NCBI GenBank assembly: GCA_021778635.1
Contig: JAJYCD010000023.1
Span: 1-38,832, forward strand
DNA from: Actinomycetes bacterium
GTDB taxonomy: Bacteria > Actinomycetota > Actinomycetes > Actinomycetales > Cellulomonadaceae
Direction: 5' to 3'
DNA: 38,832 nucleotides
Of the stretch, positions 18,385 to 26,218 are shown in pieces (positions within the stretch are counted from its first letter, which is position 1; each line of letters begins with the position of its first letter). A program made the position numbers and the translations under genes. The notes under the pieces were generated by a model that had not been told where the DNA came from, did not search any database, and worked only from the letters and a program-made list of their open reading frames with translations.

Positions 18385-19008
18385 ATGCACGTGCAGCCGC
18401 TGACCCCTGCCGGTGTGGTCGACCATCTGGTGCGACTGGTCACCGCCCGGGGCGACGACCGGGTGCGGGTCCTCGTCGACGGCCATCCGTCGACGCACCC
18501 CGAGGCCCTGGCAGACGCTCTCGTCGACCCGCTGCGCGCGGTGGGGCGTGCGGTCGCGCGGGTGAGCGCGTCGGACTTCCTGCGTCCGGCGTCCGTCCGG
18601 TTCGAGCACGGTCGCACCGACCAGACTGCGCTCGAGGACCAGGTCGACCTCCGTGCGCTCGCTCGCGAGGTGCTCGATCCGTGGGGCCCCGGGGGTACCG
18701 GGCGCTATCTGCCGACGCTCTGGGACCCACGCACGGACCGAGCGACCCGGGCTCCGTACCGGTCGGTCCCCGATCGAGGGGTGCTCGTGCTCGACGGGTC
18801 CCTGCTGCTCGGCCGGTGGCTGGAGCTGGATCTCACCGTCCACCTGTCTCTGCGGCCGGACACCCTCGACCGGCGCACGGCACCGGCCGACGCGTGGACT
18901 CTCGACGTCTACCGGCGCTACGTCGAGAGTGTGGTCCCCGAGCAGACTGCGGACGTCGTGGTCCGGGTCGACGACGCACGCCGTCCGGCACTGGTCGACC
19001 GTCCGTGA
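18385..19008 (+). CDS. Uridine kinase-like protein with degenerate P-loop
   Basis: The 207-residue product resembles actinobacterial uridine-kinase-family proteins: VRVLVDGHPSTHPEALADAL (27-46) stands where a P-loop is expected, followed by a strand ending SASDFLRPASVRFEHG (61-76), a tyrosine-rich middle part, and VLVLDGSLLLGRWLELDLTVHLSL, equal to the second kinase strand. The nucleotide-binding GxxxxGK[ST] is not conserved: DGHPSTHPEA has neither the second glycine nor the lysine, so kinase activity is doubtful. An in-frame ATG exists 18 bases upstream (18367) and neither start has a clear ribosome binding site. It lies 54 bases after the metallo-beta-lactamase gene on the same strand. Confidence 0.7.
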   Translation: MHVQPLTPAGVVDHLVRLVTARGDDRVRVLVDGHPSTHPEALADALVDPLRAVGRAVARVSASDFLRPASVRFEHGRTDQTALEDQVDLRALAREVLDPWGPGGTGRYLPTLWDPRTDRATRAPYRSVPDRGVLVLDGSLLLGRWLELDLTVHLSLRPDTLDRRTAPADAWTLDVYRRYVESVVPEQTADVVVRVDDARRPALVDRP

Positions 19009-19089
19009 TCGCGAGCGGATCGACGGACCTGCGGGCGGTCGCCTCGCACGGCGCCGACTTGACCACGACGGCCTGCCTGCCGTGAACTA

Positions 19090-19108
19090 GTTGCATGGCG
19101 CAAGCAAC
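19090..19108. promoter_or_regulatory. Inverted repeat over the marR start codon, likely autoregulatory operator
   Basis: GTTGC (19090-19094) and GCAAC (19104-19108) are inverted around a 9-bp centre; a nested TTGC-N5-GCAA lies at 19091-19103. The ATG of the MarR gene is inside. MarR proteins typically bind such short palindromes at their own promoters. Confidence 0.45.
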
Positions 19109-19595
19109 GGATCACCTGACGGAGGACAACGGCCTGGTCAGTGCCCTCTACGCCGTGCTCGTCCGTCTGCCGCACGTGCGGTTGGACGAGCGGGTCGACA
19201 AGACGGGACTGGCCATCATGCACGAGCTGCACCGCGCGGGCACGACGCGTCCCTCCGACCTGGCGGCGCTGATGCACCTCGACCTCTCCACCATCAGCCG
19301 CCACCTCCAGGCCTTGGAGACGGCGGACATGGTCGTCAGGAGCCGCGACCCGGAGGACGCGCGCGCCCAGCGCATCGACCTCACACCGCGGGGTGACGAG
19401 GTGTTCGTCCGGTTCCTGGAGGGGCGCTCGGCCTCGTTGCGCGACGCGATCGCGCAGTGGCCCGCGAAGGACCGGACGGCGCTGCGGCGTCACCTCGACC
19501 GGTTGGTCGACGACCTGTCTCGGTTCGCCGTCCCCGCGCGGACCTGCGCACCCGACGACCTCACCCGCAACCACGACACGACGGAGACCCCGTGA
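19095..19595 (+). CDS. MarR family transcriptional regulator
   Basis: A 166-residue winged-helix regulator. The core includes the helix-turn-helix [34 protein letters not shown] (about 50-83) with recognition helix [10 protein letters not shown], then the wing [21 protein letters not shown] typical of MarR. Flanking helices form the dimer interface. Its stop overlaps the GTG of the exporter gene in a GTGA junction, so the two are one operon, and the classic arrangement is repression of the exporter relieved by a toxic ligand. The start codon lies inside an inverted repeat that is a candidate operator. No ribosome binding site is evident, in line with leaderless or weak initiation. Confidence 0.92.
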   Translation: MAQATDHLTEDNGLVSALYAVLVRLPHVRLDERVDKTGLAIMHELHRAGTTRPSDLAALMHLDLSTISRHLQALETADMVVRSRDPEDARAQRIDLTPRGDEVFVRFLEGRSASLRDAIAQWPAKDRTALRRHLDRLVDDLSRFAVPARTCAPDDLTRNHDTTETP

Positions 19596-21205
19596 GCACC
19601 CCGCACGACGCATCGACCCAGCCCGACGCATCGACCCAGCCCGACGCATCGACCCAGCCCGGCGGCGTCATCCCCACCGCCTTCACGCACCGCCAGATCG
19701 TCGTGATCCTCGTCGGGCTGATGACCGGCATGCTGCTCGCCGCGTTGGACCAGACCATCGTGTCCACGGCCCTGCCGACCATCGTCGGGGACCTCGGCGG
19801 GCTCGAGCACCTCTCCTGGGTCGTGACCGCCTACCTGCTGGCATCGACCGCCTCGACGCCGCTGTACGGCAAGATCTCCGACCTCTACGGCCGCAAGCCG
19901 ATCTTCCGCTTCGCGATCGTGGTGTTCCTGATCGGGTCGATGCTCGCGGGCATCTCGACGCAGATGGGCGAGCTCATCGCAGCCCGGGCGATCCAGGGGC
20001 TCGGCGCCGGTGGGCTGATGTCCCTCGCGTTCGCGATCATCGGCGACGTCATCCCGCCGCGCGAACGCGGTCGGTACCAGGGGTACTTCGGGGCGGTGTT
20101 CGCGGTCTCGTCGGTCGCGGGTCCGCTGCTCGGCGGGTTCTTCGTCGACCACCTCTCCTGGCACTGGATCTTCTTCATCAACATCCCGCTCGGCATCGTC
20201 GCTCTCGTCGTCACCGACCGCGCGCTGCACGGGCTGCGTCACGTGCGACGCGAGCACAGCATCGACTACCTCGGCGCCGCGCTGCTCGTCGTCGCGGTGA
20301 GCAGCCTGCTGCTCGGGCTCGTGCTCGGGGGTGGCGACGGATGGACCTCGCCGCAGATCCTGAGCTACCTGATCGGTGGTGCGGTCCTGTCCGTCGTGTT
20401 CGTCTGGTGGGAGGGGCGCGCAACCGAGCCGATCCTGCCGCTGCGGCTGTTCCGGAACCGGATCTTCTCGGTGTCGTCGACGATCGGGTTCGTCATCGGC
20501 TTCGCGATGTTCGGGGCGATCGTCTTCCTCCCGATCTACCTGCAGATCGTCCGCGGCGTCTCGCCGACCCAGTCCGGCCTCGAGCTCCTCCCGCTGATGG
20601 CGGGGCTCTTCGTCGCCTCGGTCGGTTCCGGTCGCCGGATCACGACGACGGGGCGCTACAAGCGGTTCCCGATCGTCGGCACGGCGCTCACGTCGATCGC
20701 CCTCTGGCTGCTGTCGACGCTCGGGTCCGACACCCCGTACTGGCGGACCGCGATCTACATGGTCGTCCTGGGTGCCGGGATCGGCCTGGTCATGCAGGTG
20801 CTCGTGCTTGCGATGCAGAACTCGGTCGACCCGCGGGACATGGGCGTCGCGACCTCGTCCGCCACGTTCTTCCGGTCGATGGGTGGGACGTTCGGCACCG
20901 CGATCTTCGGAACGGTCCTCGCCAACCAGCTCGCGTCGCAGCTCGCGAGCCGGCTCCCGACGAGCGCGCTGCACGGTGTCGACCCGTCGAAGCTGACCGG
21001 TTCACCGCAGGTGATCGGGGCCCTGCCGCCGGCCGTCCGGGAGCCGGTGATCGCGTCCTTCGTCGGGGCTCTGGACTCCGTGTTCATGACCGCTGTCCCG
21101 GTGGTCCTGGTCGCGTTCGTGCTGACCTGGTTCCTCCAGGAGATCGAGCTCCGCGCCCATCATGCGCCGCCCACCGAGATGGTCGAGCCCTCGTCGATGG
21201 TCTGA
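19592..21205 (+). CDS. MFS transporter, DHA2 (EmrB/QacA, 14-helix) family
   Basis: A 537-residue proton-driven exporter. GTG 19592 overlaps the MarR stop. The cytoplasmic N-terminus contains three identical DASTQP repeats (residues 6-23). Membrane signatures include [17 protein letters not shown] of the DHA2 family in helix 1, [18 protein letters not shown] (MFS motif A) and [33 protein letters not shown] (motifs B/C region). Fourteen helices can be traced up to about residue 520. Members export dyes, antiseptics, antibiotics or lipids across the cytoplasmic membrane. Pairing with a MarR regulator suggests inducible drug or metabolite efflux. Confidence 0.93.
   Translation: MSTPHDASTQPDASTQPDASTQPGGVIPTAFTHRQIVVILVGLMTGMLLAALDQTIVSTALPTIVGDLGGLEHLSWVVTAYLLASTASTPLYGKISDLYGRKPIFRFAIVVFLIGSMLAGISTQMGELIAARAIQGLGAGGLMSLAFAIIGDVIPPRERGRYQGYFGAVFAVSSVAGPLLGGFFVDHLSWHWIFFINIPLGIVALVVTDRALHGLRHVRREHSIDYLGAALLVVAVSSLLLGLVLGGGDGWTSPQILSYLIGGAVLSVVFVWWEGRATEPILPLRLFRNRIFSVSSTIGFVIGFAMFGAIVFLPIYLQIVRGVSPTQSGLELLPLMAGLFVASVGSGRRITTTGRYKRFPIVGTALTSIALWLLSTLGSDTPYWRTAIYMVVLGAGIGLVMQVLVLAMQNSVDPRDMGVATSSATFFRSMGGTFGTAIFGTVLANQLASQLASRLPTSALHGVDPSKLTGSPQVIGALPPAVREPVIASFVGALDSVFMTAVPVVLVAFVLTWFLQEIELRAHHAPPTEMVEPSSMV
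19607..19660 (+). repeat. 18-bp in-frame tandem repeat, three perfect copies
   Basis: GACGCATCGACCCAGCCC occurs three times back to back and encodes DASTQP x3 in the exporter N-terminus. The lack of any synonymous change suggests recent expansion. Confidence 0.9.
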
Positions 21206-21206
21206 G

Positions 21207-21255
21207 CCGCGAAGGGCGTGCGGCGGCGATGCGGGCCGTCGCGCGCCCTTCGCGG
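21207..21255. terminator. Bidirectional hairpin between exporter and acyl-CoA ligase genes
   Basis: Arms of 12 bp, CCGCGAAGGGCG (21207-21218) and CGCCCTTCGCGG (21244-21255), are perfectly complementary around a 25-nt GC-rich loop. They lie in the 74-bp gap between convergent stops at 21205 and 21280. Confidence 0.55.
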
Positions 21256-21279
21256 TCGGCACGCGCCGGTCGTGGTCGG

Positions 21280-22968
21280 TCAGAGCGTCGGGATCACGCG
21301 GTCGCGTACCTCCTTGCGGAGGATCTTCCCGAGCAGCGAGCGCGGGGTGTCCTCGATCGGCACGATCCGGCGGGGCACCTTGTAGGCGGCGAGGTGCTCG
21401 CGGCAATGCGCGCGCAGCGCCTCCTCGTCGAACGCGGCGCCCGGGTCCAGCTCGACGGCCGCGACGACCATCTCACCGCCGCGCTCGAGCGGCTTGCCGA
21501 TCACCGCCGCGTCCGTCACGGACGGGTGCAGGCGCAGCACGGCCTCGACCTCGGACGGCGAGACGTTGAACCCGCCCGTGATGATGAGCTCCTTCGCGCG
21601 GTCGACGATCGTGGTGAATCCGTCCGGGTCCACGGTCACGACGTCCCCCGTGCGCAGCCATCCCCCGGGCAGGAGTGTCGCGGCGGTCTCCTCCGGGTTG
21701 TTCCAGTACCCCTGGAACACCTGCGGTCCCTTGAGGAGCAGCTCGCCGGGCGCGCCCGGGGGGACCTCGACGGTCGGGTCGTCCTGGTCGACGACCTTCA
21801 TGAGCGTCGACGGGAAAGGGACGCCGATCGTGCCGGTCCGACGGGTCGGGTGGAACGGGTTGCCGAGGGCGACCGGCGACGACTCGGTCATCCCGTATCC
21901 CTCGACCAGCAGGCCGCCGGACATGGACTCCCACAGCTCCACGACGTGGTCCGGCAGGTTCATCGCCCCGGAGATGCAGAACCGGCACGAGCGGAGCGAG
22001 ATGCCCCTCTCGCGCGCGGCCATCGCGGTGCGCTCGTAGATCGGCGGCACGGCGCAGTAGACCGTCGCCGGGGACCTCTTCATCGCGTCCAGGACGAGCG
22101 TCGGGTCGAACATGGGGAAGAGGACGAGGAGCGCCTGCTTCCGGATCCCGTACGTGAGGTAGAGCGTCATGCCGAACGCGTGGAACATCGGCAGGATCGC
22201 GTAGAAGATCTCCTTGCGGTACTCCGCGCCGTGCATCCACGCCTCACCCTGCAGCGCGTTCGCGTAGAGGTTGAGGTGGGTGAGCATGGCCCCCTTCGGG
22301 CGGCCTGTCGTCCCGGAGGTGTACTGGATCGCGGCGAGGTCGTCGACCGACGGCCGCGGGTGGGCCGGGTCGAGGCGGCCGTGCCCGAGCAGGTCGGTCC
22401 ACGGGATCGTCCCGGGCGCCGGGGCCGTCAGTGCCGCGCGTGAGGCGCGCAGCCGCGGCACGGGCAGGTGCAGCGCCAGGCGCTTGAGCGGGGGGAACGC
22501 CCGGAGCAGGTCGACGGCGACGACGTGGTCGATCTCGACGTCGGACGGGAACGACCGGACCGCGGCGACCGCCTTGTCCCACGCGATGACGACCCGGGCC
22601 TGGTGGTCCTCGAACTGGTGCCGGAGCTCGCGTGCCGTGTAGAGCGGGTTGTGCTCGACGACCACCGCACCCAGTCGCAGCACGGCGTAGAACGCGACGA
22701 CGTGCTGCGGGCAGTTCGGCAGGATGAGCGCGACGCGGTCCCCGGCACGCACGCCGAGGCGGTGCAGTCCCTCTGCTGCACGATCGACCTGGTCGCCCAG
22801 CTCGGAGTAGGTCGTCCGTCGTCCGAAGAACTCCAGCGCCGGGTGACGTCCCGCCTCGGCGACGGAGCGCTCGAGCATCTCCACGAGCGACTCGGTCGGG
22901 AGCTCGATCTCGGCCGGGACGCCCGGCTGGTAGTTCTTGACCCAGGGCTGCTGGTCGGTGGTCGCCAT
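21280..22968 (-). CDS. Long-chain acyl-CoA ligase (AMP-forming, FadD-like)
   Basis: A 562-residue ANL-superfamily enzyme that activates fatty acids with ATP and CoA. ATG 22968 follows GGGAGG; the frame upstream has no protein-like content. The AMP-binding P-loop is IQYTSGTTGRPKGAMLTHLN, followed by EGYGMTESSPVALGNP (A5 motif), LRTGDVVTVDPDGFTTIVDRAKELIITGGFNVSPSEVE (A7/A8 hinge) and a C-terminal catalytic lysine in RSLLGKILRKEVRD. It lies directly downstream of the Hdr/Qmo operon on the same strand, but a strong hairpin at 23031-23061 separates them, so it is probably its own transcription unit. It could feed beta-oxidation or lipid synthesis; a link to the sulfur operon is not supported. Confidence 0.93.
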   Translation of the reverse strand: MATTDQQPWVKNYQPGVPAEIELPTESLVEMLERSVAEAGRHPALEFFGRRTTYSELGDQVDRAAEGLHRLGVRAGDRVALILPNCPQHVVAFYAVLRLGAVVVEHNPLYTARELRHQFEDHQARVVIAWDKAVAAVRSFPSDVEIDHVVAVDLLRAFPPLKRLALHLPVPRLRASRAALTAPAPGTIPWTDLLGHGRLDPAHPRPSVDDLAAIQYTSGTTGRPKGAMLTHLNLYANALQGEAWMHGAEYRKEIFYAILPMFHAFGMTLYLTYGIRKQALLVLFPMFDPTLVLDAMKRSPATVYCAVPPIYERTAMAARERGISLRSCRFCISGAMNLPDHVVELWESMSGGLLVEGYGMTESSPVALGNPFHPTRRTGTIGVPFPSTLMKVVDQDDPTVEVPPGAPGELLLKGPQVFQGYWNNPEETAATLLPGGWLRTGDVVTVDPDGFTTIVDRAKELIITGGFNVSPSEVEAVLRLHPSVTDAAVIGKPLERGGEMVVAAVELDPGAAFDEEALRAHCREHLAAYKVPRRIVPIEDTPRSLLGKILRKEVRDRVIPTL

Positions 22969-23030
22969 GACGGCATCCTCCCGTGCATCGGCCGGCCGCG
23001 TGCAGGAACGCGACGTGATCGGCGAACGAC

Positions 23031-23061
23031 GAAGCGCCGCGGACACGGTCCGCGGCGCTTC
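23031..23061 (-). terminator. Strong terminator of the Hdr/Qmo-like operon
   Basis: A perfect 13-bp stem (23031-23043 with 23049-23061, arms GAAGCGCCGCGGA and its complement) and a 5-nt loop starts 9 bases after the QmoC-like stop on the minus strand. It is among the longest stems in the window and has no coding overlap. Confidence 0.75.
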
Positions 23062-23070
23062 GGTGGTGTC

Positions 23071-24246
23071 TCAGGCGTTCTGCTTCGACCGGTCCGCCGC
23101 CAGCGCGTAGAAGAACAGCGCGACCGGCCGGTACATCGCATGCGCGAACTTGGTGAACGGCATCAGCAGCATGAGCTCCATGGCCACCGCGACGTGGAAG
23201 AGGAACACCCAGTACCCCCATGCCGGGGCGTCGGGCAGGTAGAGCGCTGCCTCGATGAAGAAGCCGCTCGCGCCGGTGATCCAGAGCAGCACCAGCAGGA
23301 GCCAGTCCGACGCGGTGGACTGCGCCGCGGCCCGGTTGACGTGGCGCACCCGGTTGACCATGAACATGGTCACGCCGTAGACGAGCGAGATCCCCGCGAT
23401 GGTCCCGAGCAGACGTGAGGGGTACCAGAGCGGGATCGGCGTCCCGGTCTCCTTGACCCCGGTGAGGGCCAGCCCCCAGTCGAGGATGGTCGCCCCGAGC
23501 AGCCCGAGGAACCCCCAGATCGACAGCGCATGGATCAGCCAGCGTCGGCGGTACAGGGGCTCGAGCGGGTTGTCGTCCTTGCAGTCCTCGCGGTAGCGGC
23601 GCTGACCGACCGACTCGACGCCGAGCGACGACCACAACGCGGCGACCGAGCGGCCGAGGGCAGCGCGGTCGCCCAGGGTCCCGGCGAGCGTGAGCTTCTC
23701 GTGCTGTGCGACTCCGCGAGCCATCGTGACGACACCGACGATGCCGGCGATCACCATGACGACCATCACCGCGATGCCGGTCCAGTGGATCAGCCCCTCG
23801 GGGACGAACGTGAAGAGCGCGAGCGAGGCGGTGTCCTGCGGACCGTGCGACGCGTACATGAACAGCGCGAAGAATGCCGCGACGGCGACGGCGATGATCG
23901 AGCCGACGACCGGCCTGGTGTACAGGATCCGGGACAGCCCCGTCTTGTCGTAGCTCGCCACCGCGTACCGCCGCGCCGCCGCCATGAACTCACCGGGGTC
24001 CGCCTCGGTCGGGCAGCTGTCGGAGCACAGCCCGCAGTGGTAGCAGGTCCACAGCTCCTTGCTCGAGAGGAGCTCGTCCTTCATGCCGACCTGCGCGTAG
24101 CGGATCATCCGACGCGGGAACGTGCCGTCGTTGTCCGAGAGCGGGCACGTCGCGGTGCACGTCCCGCAGCTGAAGCACGCGGAGACGTCCGCAGCCCCGA
24201 ACTTCTTGAGGTCCGAGAGCAGGTCGGTGTCGACGATCGTGGTCAC
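23071..24246 (-). CDS. QmoC-like membrane Fe-S / cytochrome b subunit (HdrC-HdrE fusion type)
   Basis: A 391-residue fusion. The N-terminal cytoplasmic part has two CX2CX2CX3C clusters, Cys 24/27/30/34 (CFSCGTCTATCP) and Cys 68/71/74/78 (CYHCGLCSDSCP), for two [4Fe-4S] centres as in HdrC. The rest has about six membrane helices (near 112-132, 153-178, 238-262, 283-302 and two between 320 and 384) with histidines suited to heme b, as in NarI/HdrE. This domain order is that of QmoC, which passes electrons between the Hdr-like subunits and menaquinone. There is no CCG (HdrB) domain. The start is GTG 24246, overlapping the previous stop as GTGA. It is the last gene of the operon, followed by a hairpin. 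Confidence 0.88.
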   Translation of the reverse strand: MTTIVDTDLLSDLKKFGAADVSACFSCGTCTATCPLSDNDGTFPRRMIRYAQVGMKDELLSSKELWTCYHCGLCSDSCPTEADPGEFMAAARRYAVASYDKTGLSRILYTRPVVGSIIAVAVAAFFALFMYASHGPQDTASLALFTFVPEGLIHWTGIAVMVVMVIAGIVGVVTMARGVAQHEKLTLAGTLGDRAALGRSVAALWSSLGVESVGQRRYREDCKDDNPLEPLYRRRWLIHALSIWGFLGLLGATILDWGLALTGVKETGTPIPLWYPSRLLGTIAGISLVYGVTMFMVNRVRHVNRAAAQSTASDWLLLVLLWITGASGFFIEAALYLPDAPAWGYWVFLFHVAVAMELMLLMPFTKFAHAMYRPVALFFYALAADRSKQNA

Positions 24247-24494
24247 GGGGCCACCTCCTGGTGGGCGTTCGCGTAGCGGAAGTAGCCGTCGTCGTCGGCG
24301 TCCTCGATCTCGACGAGGTGCCCGTACCTGCGCATGCCCATCACCCAGTACACGACCTCGTAGGTCGGACGATCGAGCGCCGCCGCGATCTCGGGCACGG
24401 TGAGCGGACCGTCCGCGAGCACCGCCAGGATCGGTTGGTGCATCAGCATCTCCTCGCGGATGACTTCCCGCGGGTCCCGCAGGGTGGTGCTCAT
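24243..24494 (-). CDS. Small winged-helix-like protein inside the Hdr operon
   Basis: An 83-residue protein overlapped by four bases on both sides (ATGA with the HdrA-like gene, GTGA with the qmoC-like gene). It reads as a helix-turn-helix: MLMHQPILAVLADGPLTVPEIAAALDRPTYEVVYWVMGMRRYGHLVEI (about 17-64), where VPEIAAALDRPTYEVVYWVMGM is the HTH and GHLVEIEDADDDGYFRYA a short wing. It could be a local regulator, but its tight embedding between two enzyme subunits is more like a co-translated assembly or docking subunit. No named family is recognised with certainty. Confidence 0.75.
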   Translation of the reverse strand: MSTTLRDPREVIREEMLMHQPILAVLADGPLTVPEIAAALDRPTYEVVYWVMGMRRYGHLVEIEDADDDGYFRYANAHQEVAP

Positions 24495-26218
24495 GAGACC
24501 GGCTCCTTCGTCAGGCCCTCGATCGATGCCCGCATCTGGGCGTCGGTGTATCCGAGCAGGTCGATCGCGTCCTCGGTGCAGACCGGGGCGCACCCCCCGC
24601 AGCCCTTGCAGACCGCCGCGCTGATCGTGGCCACGTCGCGTCCGTCGCACATGATCATCGAGATGGCGTCGTAGGGGCAGGTCGTCACGCACGCGGCGCA
24701 GCCCGTGCAGGCGTCGGTGTGGACCGTCGCGACGAGAGGGTCGAGCTCGGCGAACCCCTTCATGAGGATGCCGGCGCTCTGGGTCACCGCCGCGAGTCCC
24801 GAGGCGACCGACTCCGACGCGGTCTTCGGCCCCTGGCAGGCGCCCGCGATCATCACGCCGGAGACCACCGTCTCCACGGGGCGGAGCTTCGGGTGGATCT
24901 CGTTGTAGAAGCCGTCGCCGCCGACCGGGAGCTTGAGGAGGTCGGTGAGCCCGGTGTTGTCGCGCGGCACCATGCCGGTCACGAGCACGACCAGGTCGGC
25001 CGGGATCGTGAGCTCTTCGCTCCCGGTCAGGGCGTCCACGACGGTGACGGCGACGTGTCCGTCGGCGGTCCGTGCCACGGTGGGTGGCGTGTCGTCGGGG
25101 AACCGCATGTACACCGAGCCGCGCTCGCGCGACTCGGTGTAGAGCAGCTCGTACTTCCCGTACGTCCGGATGTCCCGGTGCAGGTGGTACTGGTGGACAC
25201 CGGAGTCGCGCGCGGCAACCTTGATCGAGGCGTGCACCGTGGCCGAGCAGCAGAACTTCGAGCAGTACTCGTTGCCGCCCGCCGGCTGCCGGTTCCCGAC
25301 GCAGTAGACGTAGGCGATCGTCTTGACGCGCTTGCCCTGGTAGGTGAGGGGACCGTCGGAGCTGTCGACGAGCGTCATGAAGTCGGGCAGCGTGAGGACG
25401 CCCTCGATGCCGTACCCGAACTCGCCGGCCTCGGGCTCGTAGCTGTCGAAGCCGGTGGCGACCACGATGGTCCCGACCTCCGTCGTGACCAGCTCGTCCT
25501 GCCCGTGGACCCGCACCTCGGTCACGTAGTTGCCGAAGCTCCCGGACTTCGAGACCAGCTCGGCGTCGGTGAGGATCGAGATCGACGGCCGCGTGGCGAT
25601 CTCGGCGACGAGATGGGCGATCTGGTCGTGCCCCTTGGTGTCGTGCGGGAACATCGCACCGAGCTGCCCGACCCAGCCGCCGAGCGTCGGCGCACGCTCG
25701 ACGATCGTGACCGCGAGCCCGATGTCCGCGAGCCCGATGGCCGCGCGGAGGCCGGCGACGCCGCCGCCGACCACCATCGTCCGCGGCAGGGTCTTGACGA
25801 CGAGCGGCTCGAGCGGTGTCGAGAGCTTCGTCTTGGCGACACCCGCCCGGACGAGCCCGATCGCCTTCTCGGTCGCCCCCTCGCGGTCGTCCGTGTGCGC
25901 CCAGGACGCCTGCTCGCGCACGTTGACCTGGGTGTAGGCGTACGGGTTGAGGTCCGCGCGCTTGGCCACCCCCCGGAAGGTGATCTGGTGCAGCTTGGGC
26001 GAGCACGAGGCCACGACCAGGCCGTCCAGCTTCTTCTCCTGGATGTCCCGGATCATCTCGTGCTGGGTGCCGTCGGCGCACGCGAACATCGTGGTCTCGG
26101 CGACCACGACCTCGGGGTCGTCCTTGAACGCCTCGCGCACCTTCTCCACGTCGACGTAGTCGGAGATGTTGCCACCGCAGTGGCAGATGTAGACGCCGAT
26201 GCGTCGGTCCTCGCTCAT
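24491..26218 (-). CDS. HdrA-like / QmoB-like flavoprotein with two C-terminal ferredoxin clusters
   Basis: A 575-residue HdrA homologue. The N-terminal HdrA domain is present (GVYICHCGGNISDYVDV with Cys 12/14, and further Cys 47 and 72). The FAD Rossmann motif is VVGGGVAGLRAAIGLAD (149-165). The CX(2)C that follows FPTLD in ordinary HdrA is replaced by FPHDTKGHDQ (190-199), so the inserted cluster is missing. YCSKFCC (318-324) is the conserved cysteine patch of the second flavin half. Two bacterial-ferredoxin clusters close the chain: Cys 504/507/510/514 and Cys 537/540/543/547. Domain content fits QmoB without its MvhD tail; that tail is encoded separately in the same operon. ATG 26218 overlaps the previous stop. 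It likely relays electrons between the bifurcating HdrA and QmoC. Confidence 0.88.
   Translation of the reverse strand: MSEDRRIGVYICHCGGNISDYVDVEKVREAFKDDPEVVVAETTMFACADGTQHEMIRDIQEKKLDGLVVASCSPKLHQITFRGVAKRADLNPYAYTQVNVREQASWAHTDDREGATEKAIGLVRAGVAKTKLSTPLEPLVVKTLPRTMVVGGGVAGLRAAIGLADIGLAVTIVERAPTLGGWVGQLGAMFPHDTKGHDQIAHLVAEIATRPSISILTDAELVSKSGSFGNYVTEVRVHGQDELVTTEVGTIVVATGFDSYEPEAGEFGYGIEGVLTLPDFMTLVDSSDGPLTYQGKRVKTIAYVYCVGNRQPAGGNEYCSKFCCSATVHASIKVAARDSGVHQYHLHRDIRTYGKYELLYTESRERGSVYMRFPDDTPPTVARTADGHVAVTVVDALTGSEELTIPADLVVLVTGMVPRDNTGLTDLLKLPVGGDGFYNEIHPKLRPVETVVSGVMIAGACQGPKTASESVASGLAAVTQSAGILMKGFAELDPLVATVHTDACTGCAACVTTCPYDAISMIMCDGRDVATISAAVCKGCGGCAPVCTEDAIDLLGYTDAQMRASIEGLTKEPVS

Noticed and set aside
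21280..22968. Acyl-CoA ligase as eighth gene of the Hdr/Qmo-like operon
   Set aside because: A perfect 13-bp hairpin separates it from the operon, and it has its own ribosome binding site and an unrelated function.
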